Below, piece after piece: positions 26,822 through 36,210 of a DNA stretch of 64,000 bases. Made by a program: the position numbers and the translations under genes. Where the stretch lies: positions 590,631 to 654,630 of the forward strand of contig NZ_JAKLTR010000002.1 of assembly GCF_022012415.1 (NCBI RefSeq). Reading direction: 5' to 3'. A model generated the notes under the pieces. That model was not told the origin of the DNA. It searched no databases and saw only the letters and a list, made by a program, of their open reading frames with translations. Source of the DNA: Terrimonas ginsenosidimutans (lineage in GTDB: Bacteria > Bacteroidota > Bacteroidia > Chitinophagales > Chitinophagaceae). The stretch's first letter is position 1. Every line of letters begins with the position of its first letter.

Positions 26822-27892
26822 ATGAGCAGCAATAAACCTTCCCGCAAGAAGCCCATGTACCCGATCAGCAAAGGGCTTCGCTCCTATCTCCGCCATCACG
26901 GGCGCGAGGTAAAACTGCCCGTCTCTTACCAGGACCTCTTGCATTATACTTTTTCTGTGCCGATCAAAGACAAGAACGGTAAGGATACGCTCTGGGAAAA
27001 AACCATCTATGACAAGCGCGACTGGGATTTTATCCGTGAAGGCCTTGTCCAGATCTATGCGATCCTCAAAACCGAAGGCGATTTCAGCTTTACGAACCAT
27101 CTTGACGTATCCCGGATCGATTACTGTACGTTTGGAAATTCCCATCCGTTCCGGATCAGGATCGTGAATAAATTCAACGATAACTATGATCACTATTACA
27201 TCAAGATCGCCGATGCTTCGCGGGTATATGGCCTGGAGCTCGAACATATCCTTTCTCCCAACAGGATGACCTTTTTCACGGACCGGAATACACTGGTGGA
27301 AGAACATATCCCCGGCATCCCCGGCGACCTGTTCATCCAGCAAATGTTCTCAGACCCGCACACCAACAAGATCAGGCTGGCGAAGGAGTTTGTAAAGTTC
27401 AATGAGCGTTGCTTTGTCCGGCTGCTGGGCGATATGCGCAGTTATAATTTCGTGGTAGATGTAACGCCGGACATTGAAGACTATCAATACCGTATCCGCG
27501 CGATCGATTTTGATCAGCAGAGCTATGAAGGCCGCAAGAATTTCTACCTGCCGCAATTTTTCAAAGAGAACAATCCCTATGTTGAGCTCTGTCTCTCCCA
27601 CCTGAACAAAGAGTCGATCGCCCAGTACCAGGCAGAAGAACGCACCCTGATCACTTTCCGCCTGGCATCCTCCCGGTACCGGATCAAAGACCTGCTGGAC
27701 ACCATGTCTACAGACGAGATCTCAACTCCCGAAAAGATCCTCTCCCTGAAAAACGAACTCAACTCACACCTTCATACACAGGCTTTCAATCGTTGCCAGT
27801 CCATGGGACAGGTCGTAAAGCGCCATTTGAAGCAGACATTGCAGAAGAACCTGATGCTGGTGCAGCGGAATATGGGGAAGAATATTGACTAG
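26822..27892 (+). CDS. Unknown protein with cryptic kinase-like (APH/PKL) motifs
   Basis: A 356-residue cytoplasmic protein that I cannot assign to a named family. In order it shows features of the protein-kinase-like fold: a strand with Lys128 (YYIKIAD), a hinge-like acidic motif (LVEEHIPG, residues 158-165), a catalytic-loop-like GDMRSYN with D204 and N209 at the correct D+5 spacing, and IDFD (D229/D231) 20 residues later, like the metal-binding motif of aminoglycoside phosphotransferases and related kinases. A basic C-terminal helix ends the protein. The Gly-rich loop is not obvious. Single gene between repeat elements B2 and C1. Kinase activity is an inference. Confidence 0.6.
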   Translation: MSSNKPSRKKPMYPISKGLRSYLRHHGREVKLPVSYQDLLHYTFSVPIKDKNGKDTLWEKTIYDKRDWDFIREGLVQIYAILKTEGDFSFTNHLDVSRIDYCTFGNSHPFRIRIVNKFNDNYDHYYIKIADASRVYGLELEHILSPNRMTFFTDRNTLVEEHIPGIPGDLFIQQMFSDPHTNKIRLAKEFVKFNERCFVRLLGDMRSYNFVVDVTPDIEDYQYRIRAIDFDQQSYEGRKNFYLPQFFKENNPYVELCLSHLNKESIAQYQAEERTLITFRLASSRYRIKDLLDTMSTDEISTPEKILSLKNELNSHLHTQAFNRCQSMGQVVKRHLKQTLQKNLMLVQRNMGKNID

Positions 27893-27895
27893 CAG

Positions 27896-28062
27896 GAATC
27901 GTTGTCCGTTGTCCGTTCACCGTTTCCCGGTTGTCCGAAAGAAGTTAGCATATAGAAAAACGGAGATTTAGTATATTCTTTACGTTGAGAATGTATGAGT
28001 TTACGTTCTGTAAACCCCGGTCAACGGGCAACGGAGAACGGGCAACGACCAAACGACGGTCA
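27896..28062. repeat. Intergenic inverted repeat of heptamer units, family C (C1)
   Basis: Left arm (27898-27937) is made of GTTGTCC-type heptamers: GTTGTCC twice, GTTCACC, GTTTCCC, GTTGTCC. The right arm (about 28014-28052) is the imperfect complement (GGTCAACG, GGCAACGG, AGAACGGGCAACG). The interior is A+T-rich. It follows the kinase-like gene and precedes the aldolase gene. Confidence 0.8.
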
Positions 28063-28154
28063 AAAAACCAGGAAATACCCTATATTAGCGCCTCCTTTCG
28101 GGAACGATTGCGCCACTATGATCCATTAATAATCAATTAAAGAAGAATCTAACA

Positions 28155-29225
28155 ATGAGCAAGTACAAAGCCGGGGTGCTGTTTGGCAAAGAACTGGAAG
28201 CACTCTACAATGACGCAAAGGAAAATCAATTTGCTTTGCCTGCAGTAAACACGATCGGCACAAATACCATCAATGCCGTACTGGAAACTGCTGCTAAAGT
28301 GAATTCTCCAGTGATCATCCAATTCTCCAATGGTGGTGCACAGTTCATTGCCGGTAAAGGAATGCCGAATGACAAATTGCAGGCGAACATTTCCGGCGGT
28401 ATCTCTGGCGCATTGCATATCCACAACGTGGCAAAATACTACGGCGTTCCCGTTGTATTGCATACAGACCACGCTGCTAAAAAATGGTTGCCCTGGATCA
28501 GTGGCTTACTGGACGCCGGCGAACAATTCTACAAAGAAAAAGGCCAGCCGTTGTTCAGCTCACATATGCTGGATCTGAGCGAAGAGCCGATCGAAGAAAA
28601 TATCCATACTTCTGCTGAATACTTCAAACGCCTTGCACCACTCGGTATGAGCATTGAGATCGAACTCGGTGTAACCGGTGGTGAAGAAGATGGTGTTGAC
28701 AACAGCGATGTTGAGAACAGCAAACTCTATACACAACCTGAAGATGTTGCTTATGCTTACAGAGAGCTGAGCAAGATCAGCAATATGTTCACCGTTGCAG
28801 CCGCATTCGGTAACGTTCATGGTGTATACAAACCAGGTAATGTTGAACTTCGTCCTGAGATCCTGCATAACAGCCAGGAGTATGTAGCTAAAGAATTCAA
28901 AACAGCAAACGCCAAGCCGGTGTATTTTGTATTCCATGGCGGCAGCGGTTCTCCTCAGCACCAGATCCGCGAAGCGATCGGCTATGGCGCTATAAAAATG
29001 AATATCGACACAGATATGCAGTGGGCTTTCTGGGAAGGCGTACTGGATAACTACAAAAAATATGAAGGTTACCTGCAAGGACAGTTAGGAAACCCTGAAG
29101 GTGACGACAAACCAAACAAGAAGCATTACGATCCACGTGTGTGGCTGCGTAAAGGTGAAGAAGCGTTCATTAAACGTTTGGAAGTAGCTTTCGAAGATCT
29201 GAACTGTATCAACAGGAATGCGTAA
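28155..29225 (+). CDS. fbaA: Class II fructose-bisphosphate aldolase
   Basis: A 356-residue zinc-dependent aldolase that interconverts fructose 1,6-bisphosphate with dihydroxyacetone phosphate and glyceraldehyde 3-phosphate. The zinc and catalytic regions are visible: VVLHTDHAAK with its His ligand and catalytic Asp, FGNVHGVYKPG and VFHGGSGS, which bind zinc and the phosphate. The length fits the class IIA (FbaA) subgroup. It forms a single-gene unit with its own terminator. Cytosolic, glycolysis and gluconeogenesis. Confidence 0.96.
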   Translation: MSKYKAGVLFGKELEALYNDAKENQFALPAVNTIGTNTINAVLETAAKVNSPVIIQFSNGGAQFIAGKGMPNDKLQANISGGISGALHIHNVAKYYGVPVVLHTDHAAKKWLPWISGLLDAGEQFYKEKGQPLFSSHMLDLSEEPIEENIHTSAEYFKRLAPLGMSIEIELGVTGGEEDGVDNSDVENSKLYTQPEDVAYAYRELSKISNMFTVAAAFGNVHGVYKPGNVELRPEILHNSQEYVAKEFKTANAKPVYFVFHGGSGSPQHQIREAIGYGAIKMNIDTDMQWAFWEGVLDNYKKYEGYLQGQLGNPEGDDKPNKKHYDPRVWLRKGEEAFIKRLEVAFEDLNCINRNA

Positions 29226-29249
29226 GCGTTTTTGAGATGCTCACCATAT

Positions 29250-29289
29250 TGCGGACAGGTAGATGCAGATCGGCCTGTCCGCATTTTTA
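29250..29289 (+). terminator. Terminator of fbaA
   Basis: Stem TGCGGACAGG / CCTGTCCGCA (10 bp), 14-nt loop, followed by TTTTTATTT. It lies 25 bp after the stop codon. Confidence 0.88.
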
Positions 29290-29291
29290 TT

Positions 29292-29375
29292 TGGCGTGAG
29301 CGTATCGCAGAGTGCGCAAAGAAATCCTGGCGCCCTTTGCGGTTACTTTGAACCCTTAGCGATACTCTTACGCCA
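29292..29375. repeat. Intergenic palindrome, family B (B3)
   Basis: Ends TTGGCGTGAGCGTATCGC and GCGATACTCTTACGCCAG are complementary with few mismatches. The interior carries CGCAGAG, GCGCAAAG and complementary CTTTGCGG, CTTAGCG units. It lies between the convergent fbaA and DUF5009 genes, directly after the fbaA terminator. Confidence 0.8.
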
Positions 29376-29384
29376 GTTTAAATC

Positions 29385-30578
29385 CTACAGTTTCAGCTTG
29401 ACGCCAGCTTTTCCCAACCATCCCGCTATAAGTATCATCAGCATTGAGAACAGGAAGGACTGTAATAATCCCACACCACCTGTAAGCAAGACCGAAGGCA
29501 GATGCCACCCTATCATTCCCATGATCGCGTAAGCAAAATATGGCAGCAGGTAGCAAAGCAATGTATTGGTGCCTGCCGGTTCGATCAGCCTGAACCAGTA
29601 TTTCTTATCCCGGATATCTGTCAACCAGTAAAGCGGCACAAAACAGGCGATCGTAATGCCGCTGCAGATCAACACCCAGGCTGGCGTAGCCCGGATCTTC
29701 GATATGCCCCAGTATCCACGCAGGTAAAAGCCGGCTGCGATCAGAACGATCGCAATAACGAAAAATGAAACGATCATCCGCTTGTGCTGATATGTATTCC
29801 TGAAATGCAGCAGCAGCAAAGTCATCACCACTCCGCCCATCGTAAATGCAGCCATTGCTCCCTCGCCAATCGGGGAGATCAGGATCTGCAAGAGCTCACT
29901 ATCCGGCAAGCTTCCGGCATGACTGGCAATATTAAGTATCACAAAAGCAAGCCAGGCAATGATGCAGATGATCAAGTTCCCTCCCGCCAGCAGGAAAACA
30001 ATCGCACTGGCAAAATAAGCCCACCCGATCAGGCCAAGGATCCCCCACCAGTGCTTTTCGAAGTAATGGAGATCGCCTTCGGTCCCGCTTCTGTATTTCA
30101 AGGCAAGAAAGAGCAGTGTTAGAATAGCTATAGATCTCAACAGGTGAACGACCCACCGGTTGAACGAAGACGGCCATCTGTTCCAGAGAAGAATAAAGCA
30201 ACCGCAGCAGATCATGTTCCAGTAGCCGCGGGAAATACCGGTGGCCGCTTCATTCATGTTCTCTCCATTCACCAGGAACAAACCCATTACCAGCAAGGCG
30301 ACAGAGCGTTCAATGATGTGTAACAAGATCCGGCCATCACCCTCTCCCTTTGCCCGGCGCTGTTTGATTCCAGGCGGTATGGACATTCCCACCAGAAACA
30401 GGAATGCCGGAAAGACCACATCCGCGAGTCCCATTCCATCTTCTTCGGCTGCTGTATGTTCCAGCCACTGCGGAATATTTGTGAGTGACCAAAGGTCATT
30501 CACAAATATCATCAGCAGCATAGTTAGGGCGCGCAATACGTCTATGGCCGCAATACGGAGGTTTGAATTGGCTTGCAT
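29385..30578 (-). CDS. DUF5009 / HGSNAT-like membrane acyltransferase
   Basis: A 397-residue multi-spanning membrane protein with about ten hydrophobic segments. The N-terminal RIAAIDVLRALTMLLMIFVN is the signature of the DUF5009/heparan-alpha-glucosaminide N-acetyltransferase-like group of acyltransferases. Those enzymes move acetyl groups across a membrane to sugars; the substrate here is unknown. The ATG at 30578 is chosen over an upstream TTG, because the ATG gives the usual short cytoplasmic tail. It is divergent from the bestrophin gene. A candidate role in cell-envelope glycan modification is inference only. Confidence 0.85.
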   Translation of the reverse strand: MQANSNLRIAAIDVLRALTMLLMIFVNDLWSLTNIPQWLEHTAAEEDGMGLADVVFPAFLFLVGMSIPPGIKQRRAKGEGDGRILLHIIERSVALLVMGLFLVNGENMNEAATGISRGYWNMICCGCFILLWNRWPSSFNRWVVHLLRSIAILTLLFLALKYRSGTEGDLHYFEKHWWGILGLIGWAYFASAIVFLLAGGNLIICIIAWLAFVILNIASHAGSLPDSELLQILISPIGEGAMAAFTMGGVVMTLLLLHFRNTYQHKRMIVSFFVIAIVLIAAGFYLRGYWGISKIRATPAWVLICSGITIACFVPLYWLTDIRDKKYWFRLIEPAGTNTLLCYLLPYFAYAIMGMIGWHLPSVLLTGGVGLLQSFLFSMLMILIAGWLGKAGVKLKL

Positions 30579-30585
30579 TGTTTGA

Positions 30586-30675
30586 GTAAAAATCAAAAGT
30601 AAAAAGTAAAGTTTTATAAACCTCGGGTTTCACCCTCTATGGAAGAACCTATTTTTACTTTTGAATTTTTACTTA
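30586..30675. repeat. Intergenic palindrome, family A (A3)
   Basis: Left arm 30586-30611 has heptamer-like units AGTAAAA, ATCAAA, AGTAAAA, AGTAAAG; the right arm 30650-30675 is the complement with a one-base insertion. It lies between the divergent DUF5009 and bestrophin genes, directly in front of the bestrophin start codon. Confidence 0.75.
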
Positions 30676-30684
30676 ATTTCAGCC

Positions 30685-31572
30685 ATGATCTCCTACAATA
30701 CCAAGGATTGGTTCACATTCATTTTCAGGATCCACAAGGCAGATACGGTGCGCAAGCTGGCCCCGCTGATCCTGGGTATCTGTGTTTATTCCGCCATTAT
30801 CGCATACCTGGAACTGGAATACTGGAAGCTGTCTGAAAAGAGCTATGTCAGTCATATTCCGGTCATGCACAGCCTGCTCGGGTTCGCGATCTCCATGCTG
30901 CTGGTATTCCGGACCAATACTGCGTATGACCGTTGGTGGGAAGGCCGGAAACTCTGGGGCGCCCTGGTAAATAACAGCCGGAACCTCGCGCTGAAGCTGA
31001 ATGTGATCCTGCCCGTTGAAGAGAAGGCACAGCGCGCATTCTTCCGCAAGATCATTCCCGCCTATGCATATGCGTTGCATAATCACCTCCATAAAGAACA
31101 TACACGGGTTGAGTTGTTTGATGTGGAGGAACACAAACAGGTGTTCGAAAAGATCGACAGGGAAAAACATATTCCAAACCAGCTGGCGGCCCTGATCTAC
31201 CAGCATATCCAGCAGCTGCACAAAAGCGGAGTGATCTCAGGCGAACAGCTGATCTATCTGAATGCGGAACTGTTGTCTTTTACAGATATCTGTGGCGCCT
31301 GCGAACGCATCAAGAACACGCCAATCCCGTTTTCTTACAGCGTATTCATTAAGAAATTCATTTTCGTATATGTGATGACATTGCCTTTTGGCTTTGTGTT
31401 CCAGCTGGGCTACTACGTGATCCCTATCGTTGCATTTATCTTTTACGTGCTGGCCAGCCTTGAGCTGATCGCTGAAGAGATCGAGGATCCCTTCGGCGGT
31501 GACGCGAATGACGTGCCCACGGATAAGATCGCTCACAATATCCACCGGAATGTGAATGATATCATCCATTAA
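30685..31572 (+). CDS. Bestrophin-family membrane protein
   Basis: A 295-residue bacterial bestrophin (UPF0187). The start ATG at 30685 is used; an upstream TTG falls within the palindrome arm. Visible features are the N-terminal amphipathic start (YNTKDWFTFIFRIHKADT), TM1 (residues 23-43), the pore-region sequence SLLGFAISMLLVFRTNTAYDRWWEGRKLWG, and C-terminal helices with the acidic EEIEDPFGGDANDVP motif. Bacterial bestrophins are pentameric ion channels in the inner membrane. Single gene, flanked on both sides by family A palindromes. Confidence 0.93.
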   Translation: MISYNTKDWFTFIFRIHKADTVRKLAPLILGICVYSAIIAYLELEYWKLSEKSYVSHIPVMHSLLGFAISMLLVFRTNTAYDRWWEGRKLWGALVNNSRNLALKLNVILPVEEKAQRAFFRKIIPAYAYALHNHLHKEHTRVELFDVEEHKQVFEKIDREKHIPNQLAALIYQHIQQLHKSGVISGEQLIYLNAELLSFTDICGACERIKNTPIPFSYSVFIKKFIFVYVMTLPFGFVFQLGYYVIPIVAFIFYVLASLELIAEEIEDPFGGDANDVPTDKIAHNIHRNVNDIIH

Positions 31573-31589
31573 AAAATTCAGGAATACCA

Positions 31590-31672
31590 GTAAAAATCAA
31601 AAGTAAAAAGTAAAAATGCCGTCAAACGAATAGTTTTTTTATTTTTTACTTTTGATTTTTGACTTTTTAATT
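31590..31672. repeat. Intergenic palindrome, family A (A4)
   Basis: A perfect 17-bp core (AAAATCAAAAGTAAAAA at 31593-31609, complement at 31643-31659) within longer period-7 arms. It starts 18 bp after the bestrophin stop codon and its right arm ends just before the next start codon. A T run in the right arm could also terminate transcription. Confidence 0.8.
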
Positions 31673-31680
31673 CCTTCATC

Positions 31681-34137
31681 ATGCCAAAACTGCTTATTGC
31701 TATCTGTTTGCTGATCAGCATTCAGTCGTTTTCCCAAACTACTCTTGCGCCGCTGACGGTAGACAAGATCATGCGCGATCCGAAATGGATGGGCACTTCT
31801 CCTACTTCCACCCAATGGACCGGGGACGGACAGTATTTGTATTTCAGCTGGAACCCGGATGGAGCGCTCGCGGACTCCGCCTATTACATTTCCCTGAAAG
31901 ATAAGAAACCGAGAAAGGCCTCTGTTACCGAAACACAGGATCTCCGCAGCACCGGTACCTTCGTTTACAACCAGGCACGCACCGCTTATGTATATGGCCG
32001 TGACGGCGATGTCTTTTTTGTGGATGTGAAGACCGGGAAAACAAAACGCATTACGCAAACCACCGAAATAGAATCCGGTGCCCAGTTTTCATTCAATGAC
32101 ACAAAGATCGTTTATTCACGCAGCATGAACCTGTTCGCATGGGACATTGCCGGTGGAGAAACCATGCAGCTGACCAATATTCGTGCAGGCGAAGCTTCTC
32201 CGGCCCCGGCAGCAGCAGGAGCTGGCGCTGGCGCGGGAGGCCCTCGTAGAACCGGACCACCAACAGCTACTGCCGGTGCGGCTCCCCCCACACCCCGCGC
32301 TGATGTAAACCTGCAGGAAGAGTGGATGAAAAATGATCAGCTCCGCTACTTCGAAGTATTGAAGTCGCGCAAAGAAAAAAGAGAAAAAGGCGAAGCATAT
32401 ACTAAAACCCTTCCCAAACCCAAAGAGCTGAAAAGCATTCCACTCGGCGATAAGGCCCTGCAGGGGTTGAACATCAGCCCTGACGGCCGCTTTATTACCT
32501 ACCGCCTTTCCAAAGCAGCTGCAAATGCAAAGTCGACCATCGTGCCCAGTTATGTAACTGAATCAGGATTCACTACTGATATCCCTGCCCGCACAAAAGT
32601 CGGCGCGCCGCTGGGAAGTACGGAGTTCTATGTATATGATCGCGCAAAAGACACTGTCTGGCTGGTGAGAACGGACTCGATCCCCGGTATCAGAGACCTG
32701 CCCGACTATGTAAAAGACTATCCAAAACAGGCTGAAGAAAGAAAGAAAAGAAATGCAGCCCGTGCCGTAAGTATCAGCGGGCCCTTCTGGTCTCCCAATG
32801 GGAAATACGCCGTGCTTGATATCCGCGCAGAGGACAGCAAAGACCGCTGGCTGATGCTGATGGATACCACTTCAGGTAAACTCAACCTGCTGGACCGTCA
32901 GCGTGATGAGGCATGGATCGCCGGCCCCGGCATTGGCTTTGGCGGCACTGGCTGGATCGATGATCAGACATTCTATTTCCAGTCTGAAGCTACCGGCTAC
33001 TCCCACCTCTACACGTTCAATGCCGCTACGAACGAAAAGAAGGCATTGACAGAAGGGAAGTATGAGGTACAGCAGGCACGTCTTTCCAAAGACAAAAAGA
33101 CCTTCTACCTGAGCACGAATGAAGTGCATCCGGGAGAACAGCATTTCTACCGCCTGACGATCGCTACAGGCAAAAAAGAACGCCTGACAACGATGACCGG
33201 TTCAAACCAGGTAACACTTTCACCAGATGAAAAGTATCTCGCCATCCTTTATTCCTACTCCAACAAACCATGGGAGCTCTATCTCCAGGAAAATAAACCG
33301 GGAGCAAAAATGGAGCAGATCACCGATAAAGCCCAAAGCGCGGAATTCAAAAGCTACAACTGGCGCGAACCTGAAGTGATCAGCTTCACTGCGCGTGACG
33401 GAGCAACCGTATATGCCCGCCTGTACAAACCAGCCAACCCCGCCCCTTCCAAACCAGCCGTACTCTTTGTACATGGAGCAGGTTATCTGCAGAATGCGCA
33501 CAAATGGTGGAGTAGTTATTTCCGCGAGTATATGTTCAACAATATGCTTGTGGATAACGGGTATTACGTAATGGATATCGATTACCGCGGCAGCGCAGGT
33601 TACGGCCGCGACTGGAGAACAGGGATCTACCGTCATATGGGAGGAAAGGATCTCACCGATCATGTGGATGCAGTACAGTACCTCGTGAAAAACTTCGGTG
33701 TAAATGCAGGCAATGTCGGTCTGTATGGCGGTTCTTACGGCGGTTTTATTTCGCTGATGGCATTGTTCACCGAACCGAATGTCTTTAAATCCGGCGCCGC
33801 TTTAAGGCCGGTAACGGACTGGGCCAACTATAACCATGGTTACACGTCAAACATTCTGAACGAACCTTTCAACGACAGCATCGCTTACAAAAAAAGCTCC
33901 CCATTCTATTTCGCGGACGGACTAAAGGGCAACCTGCTGATCTGCCACGGAATGGTTGATGTGAACGTTCATTACCAGGATGCCGTAAAACTGTCACAGC
34001 GACTGATCGAGCTGGGAAAAGACAACTGGGAACTGGCATCTTACCCGATGGAAGACCACGGCTTTGTGGAGCCCAGCAGCTGGACAGATGAATACAAAAG
34101 GATTTTTAAACTTTTTGAGAAGACTTTAAAAAACTAA
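31681..34137 (+). CDS. Secreted S9 family peptidase (DPP-IV-like)
   Basis: An 818-residue protein with a signal peptide (cleavage near QSFSQ), so it is periplasmic or surface-exposed. An N-terminal beta-propeller (to about residue 560) is followed by an alpha/beta-hydrolase domain. The catalytic residues are Ser in YGGSYGG, Asp in GMVDVNVH and His in EDHGFVEP. An Ala/Gly/Pro-rich insert of about 35 residues (bases about 32200-32310) interrupts the propeller and looks like a flexible linker, with base composition richer in G+C than its surroundings. The family releases di- or oligopeptides, often next to proline. Confidence 0.92.
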   Translation: MPKLLIAICLLISIQSFSQTTLAPLTVDKIMRDPKWMGTSPTSTQWTGDGQYLYFSWNPDGALADSAYYISLKDKKPRKASVTETQDLRSTGTFVYNQARTAYVYGRDGDVFFVDVKTGKTKRITQTTEIESGAQFSFNDTKIVYSRSMNLFAWDIAGGETMQLTNIRAGEASPAPAAAGAGAGAGGPRRTGPPTATAGAAPPTPRADVNLQEEWMKNDQLRYFEVLKSRKEKREKGEAYTKTLPKPKELKSIPLGDKALQGLNISPDGRFITYRLSKAAANAKSTIVPSYVTESGFTTDIPARTKVGAPLGSTEFYVYDRAKDTVWLVRTDSIPGIRDLPDYVKDYPKQAEERKKRNAARAVSISGPFWSPNGKYAVLDIRAEDSKDRWLMLMDTTSGKLNLLDRQRDEAWIAGPGIGFGGTGWIDDQTFYFQSEATGYSHLYTFNAATNEKKALTEGKYEVQQARLSKDKKTFYLSTNEVHPGEQHFYRLTIATGKKERLTTMTGSNQVTLSPDEKYLAILYSYSNKPWELYLQENKPGAKMEQITDKAQSAEFKSYNWREPEVISFTARDGATVYARLYKPANPAPSKPAVLFVHGAGYLQNAHKWWSSYFREYMFNNMLVDNGYYVMDIDYRGSAGYGRDWRTGIYRHMGGKDLTDHVDAVQYLVKNFGVNAGNVGLYGGSYGGFISLMALFTEPNVFKSGAALRPVTDWANYNHGYTSNILNEPFNDSIAYKKSSPFYFADGLKGNLLICHGMVDVNVHYQDAVKLSQRLIELGKDNWELASYPMEDHGFVEPSSWTDEYKRIFKLFEKTLKN

Positions 34138-34167
34138 AACATATCTTCGGGAGACACCGATTAGTAT

Positions 34168-34241
34168 TGTTTGCCATTGTCCTCAGATCGTCCTCCGTCG
34201 CAAAAGCTATGTCGGATGACCTGGGATCAATGGCAAACTGG
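34168..34241 (+). promoter_or_regulatory. Leader hairpin upstream of the TlpA-like gene
   Basis: Perfect 11-bp arms GTTTGCCATTG (34169-34179) and CAATGGCAAAC (34228-34238), with further imperfect pairing inside. No T run follows, so it is not an ordinary terminator. The right arm ends 26 nt before the start codon. A TATTGTTTG directly at its left edge resembles a -7 element with one extra base. Confidence 0.5.
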
Positions 34242-34264
34242 TTTTAACAACTCAAAATTCAACC

Positions 34265-36208
34265 ATGAAGTATCAAAACATTCTGCTGCTGCTGTTTTGT
34301 GGGATCAGCCTGGAGCTGTTTGCTCAGAACAATCTTACGATCAGTCCGGAAAAGCCAAAGGCCGGCGACCTGATCACTATCACTTATGAGCCAGCCGGTG
34401 ATCTTGCCGGTACTACCGCACTGGTGGAAGCCGTGGCTTACCAGATGGGAGAAAAAGGCTCAAAAGCTTTTGATGTAAAACTCACCAGGAGTTATGGAAA
34501 ACTGAAAGGGACTGTACAGACAGATACAAGCGGAAGCTTCCTGTATTTTTCTTTTTCAGTGGACAAGAAGTTTGATAACAACTTCAATAAAGGCTATGCA
34601 TACTTCCTGCTGAACAATGAGGAGAAGATCAAGCGTGCCGCCAATATCCAGAAGTCTTTCTATCACCAGTACTATATTACCCAGGCTGGTGGTGAAAAAG
34701 ACAATGCGGAAGCAGTGAAGGCCTACGAGAAAGAGTTTGAGCTGTACCCGGAAAGCAAGAAAGCCAACTATGCCAGTTATCTCCGCATGGTTACCGCAGA
34801 CAATGCTGTTGCGGGAGCCGCCGCTACTCAGAAAGAGATCGAAGCTATTCTGAAAGCCGGTTTGAATGAAGAGGCTGATTACAGCTATCTCGAGAATATC
34901 TATCTCTCCGCTAAATTGGCGCAACAGCAGAAACTGATCAGCACCCTGAAGAAAGAGAAATTTCCAAATGGGAAATGGACGATCGCTGAGCAGGTGAACA
35001 AGTTCTACAGCGAAAAAGATCCGGCAAAGAAAGAAGCGTTGCTGGCGGAGATCACCAACAAAGTTGAAACAGATTCTGCCTGGAAAGACTACAGGAACAG
35101 CCTGACCAATTTCCGCATGATGGCCCTCAGTGGTTATATCGGTGCAAAGGACTGGGCTGGTTTGAAAAAAGCTATTGAGTCAAACCCTGTAAAGGATTCT
35201 GCACAGCTGGCGTCATTGTATAACAACGCAGCATGGAATATCCAGGAATCCGGTGGTGATCTTGAGCTGGCCGAGAAAATGTCTGCCTTTGCTGCTGCCT
35301 ACACAAAACAGCAATGGAAAGCTCCTACAAAGCCAAAAGCGGATTATCAAACGCAAAAACAATGGGAAAGCGCACGCAAGGCAACTTATGCAATGTACGC
35401 AGATACTTATGCGATGGTCCTTTACAAGCGCGGCCAGTATAAAAAAGGGCTTCCCTATGCAAAGGAATCAGCGATCGTGATCAACGAAGGAAAAGGCGCT
35501 GACAATAACGGCACTTATGCGTTACTGGCAGAAAAAGTGTTACCGGTAAAAACTTACAAAAAGGAACTTGAGCAATTTGTTAAAGATGGTAAATCGACTT
35601 CAGGCATCACCGAGATCCTTGAACGCGCCTATGTAAAGGAGAAAAAATCAAAAGAAGGTTTTGACGCATACATCGGTAAGCTGAAAGAAGAAAGCCATCT
35701 TGCAATGCTCGCCCACCTGAAAGAATCTATGATCAATGAAAAAGCACCTGCTTTTGCATTATTGAATCTTGATGGCAAGAAGATCGATATCGCTGACCTG
35801 AAAGGTAAAGTGGTGATCGTCGATTTCTGGGCTACCTGGTGCGGACCTTGTAAAGCTTCTTTCCCCGGCATGCAGAAAGCACAGGATCAGTACAAAGACA
35901 ATCCGAATGTGAAGTTTGTATTCGTTGACACCTGGGAGCAGGTAGATGAGAAAGAAAAGAATGCAAAAGACTTTGTGGTGAAAAATAATTACAGCTTTGA
36001 CGTTCTGATGGACAACGACAGCAAAGTGGTTGAGCAATTCAAAGTAGATGGCATCCCGACCAAATTCGTGATCGACAAAGAAGGCAATATCCGTTTCAAG
36101 GCTGTTGGCTTTGACGGCAGCGATGACAAGCTGGTGCAGGAGTTGTCTGCTATGATCGAACTCGCAGGTAAGGGAACATCGGGTGGTGATGGGAAGAAAG
36201 CGTTCTAA
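34265..36208 (+). CDS. TlpA-like thioredoxin-fold lipoprotein-type protein with long helical N-terminal region
   Basis: A 647-residue protein with a signal peptide (cleavage near LFAQ). Residues 22-110 form an all-beta domain, residues 110-490 a helical, TPR-like region, and the C-terminal ~150 residues a thioredoxin domain of the TlpA/ResA type. The redox motif is WCGPC with C526 and C529, in DFWATWCGPC, followed by a conserved cis-Pro region (GIPTKFVID). It is likely a periplasmic thiol-disulfide reductase; such multi-domain forms are common in Bacteroidota. The TPR part may bind client proteins (inference). Confidence 0.88.
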   Translation: MKYQNILLLLFCGISLELFAQNNLTISPEKPKAGDLITITYEPAGDLAGTTALVEAVAYQMGEKGSKAFDVKLTRSYGKLKGTVQTDTSGSFLYFSFSVDKKFDNNFNKGYAYFLLNNEEKIKRAANIQKSFYHQYYITQAGGEKDNAEAVKAYEKEFELYPESKKANYASYLRMVTADNAVAGAAATQKEIEAILKAGLNEEADYSYLENIYLSAKLAQQQKLISTLKKEKFPNGKWTIAEQVNKFYSEKDPAKKEALLAEITNKVETDSAWKDYRNSLTNFRMMALSGYIGAKDWAGLKKAIESNPVKDSAQLASLYNNAAWNIQESGGDLELAEKMSAFAAAYTKQQWKAPTKPKADYQTQKQWESARKATYAMYADTYAMVLYKRGQYKKGLPYAKESAIVINEGKGADNNGTYALLAEKVLPVKTYKKELEQFVKDGKSTSGITEILERAYVKEKKSKEGFDAYIGKLKEESHLAMLAHLKESMINEKAPAFALLNLDGKKIDIADLKGKVVIVDFWATWCGPCKASFPGMQKAQDQYKDNPNVKFVFVDTWEQVDEKEKNAKDFVVKNNYSFDVLMDNDSKVVEQFKVDGIPTKFVIDKEGNIRFKAVGFDGSDDKLVQELSAMIELAGKGTSGGDGKKAF

Positions 36209-36210
36209 GA

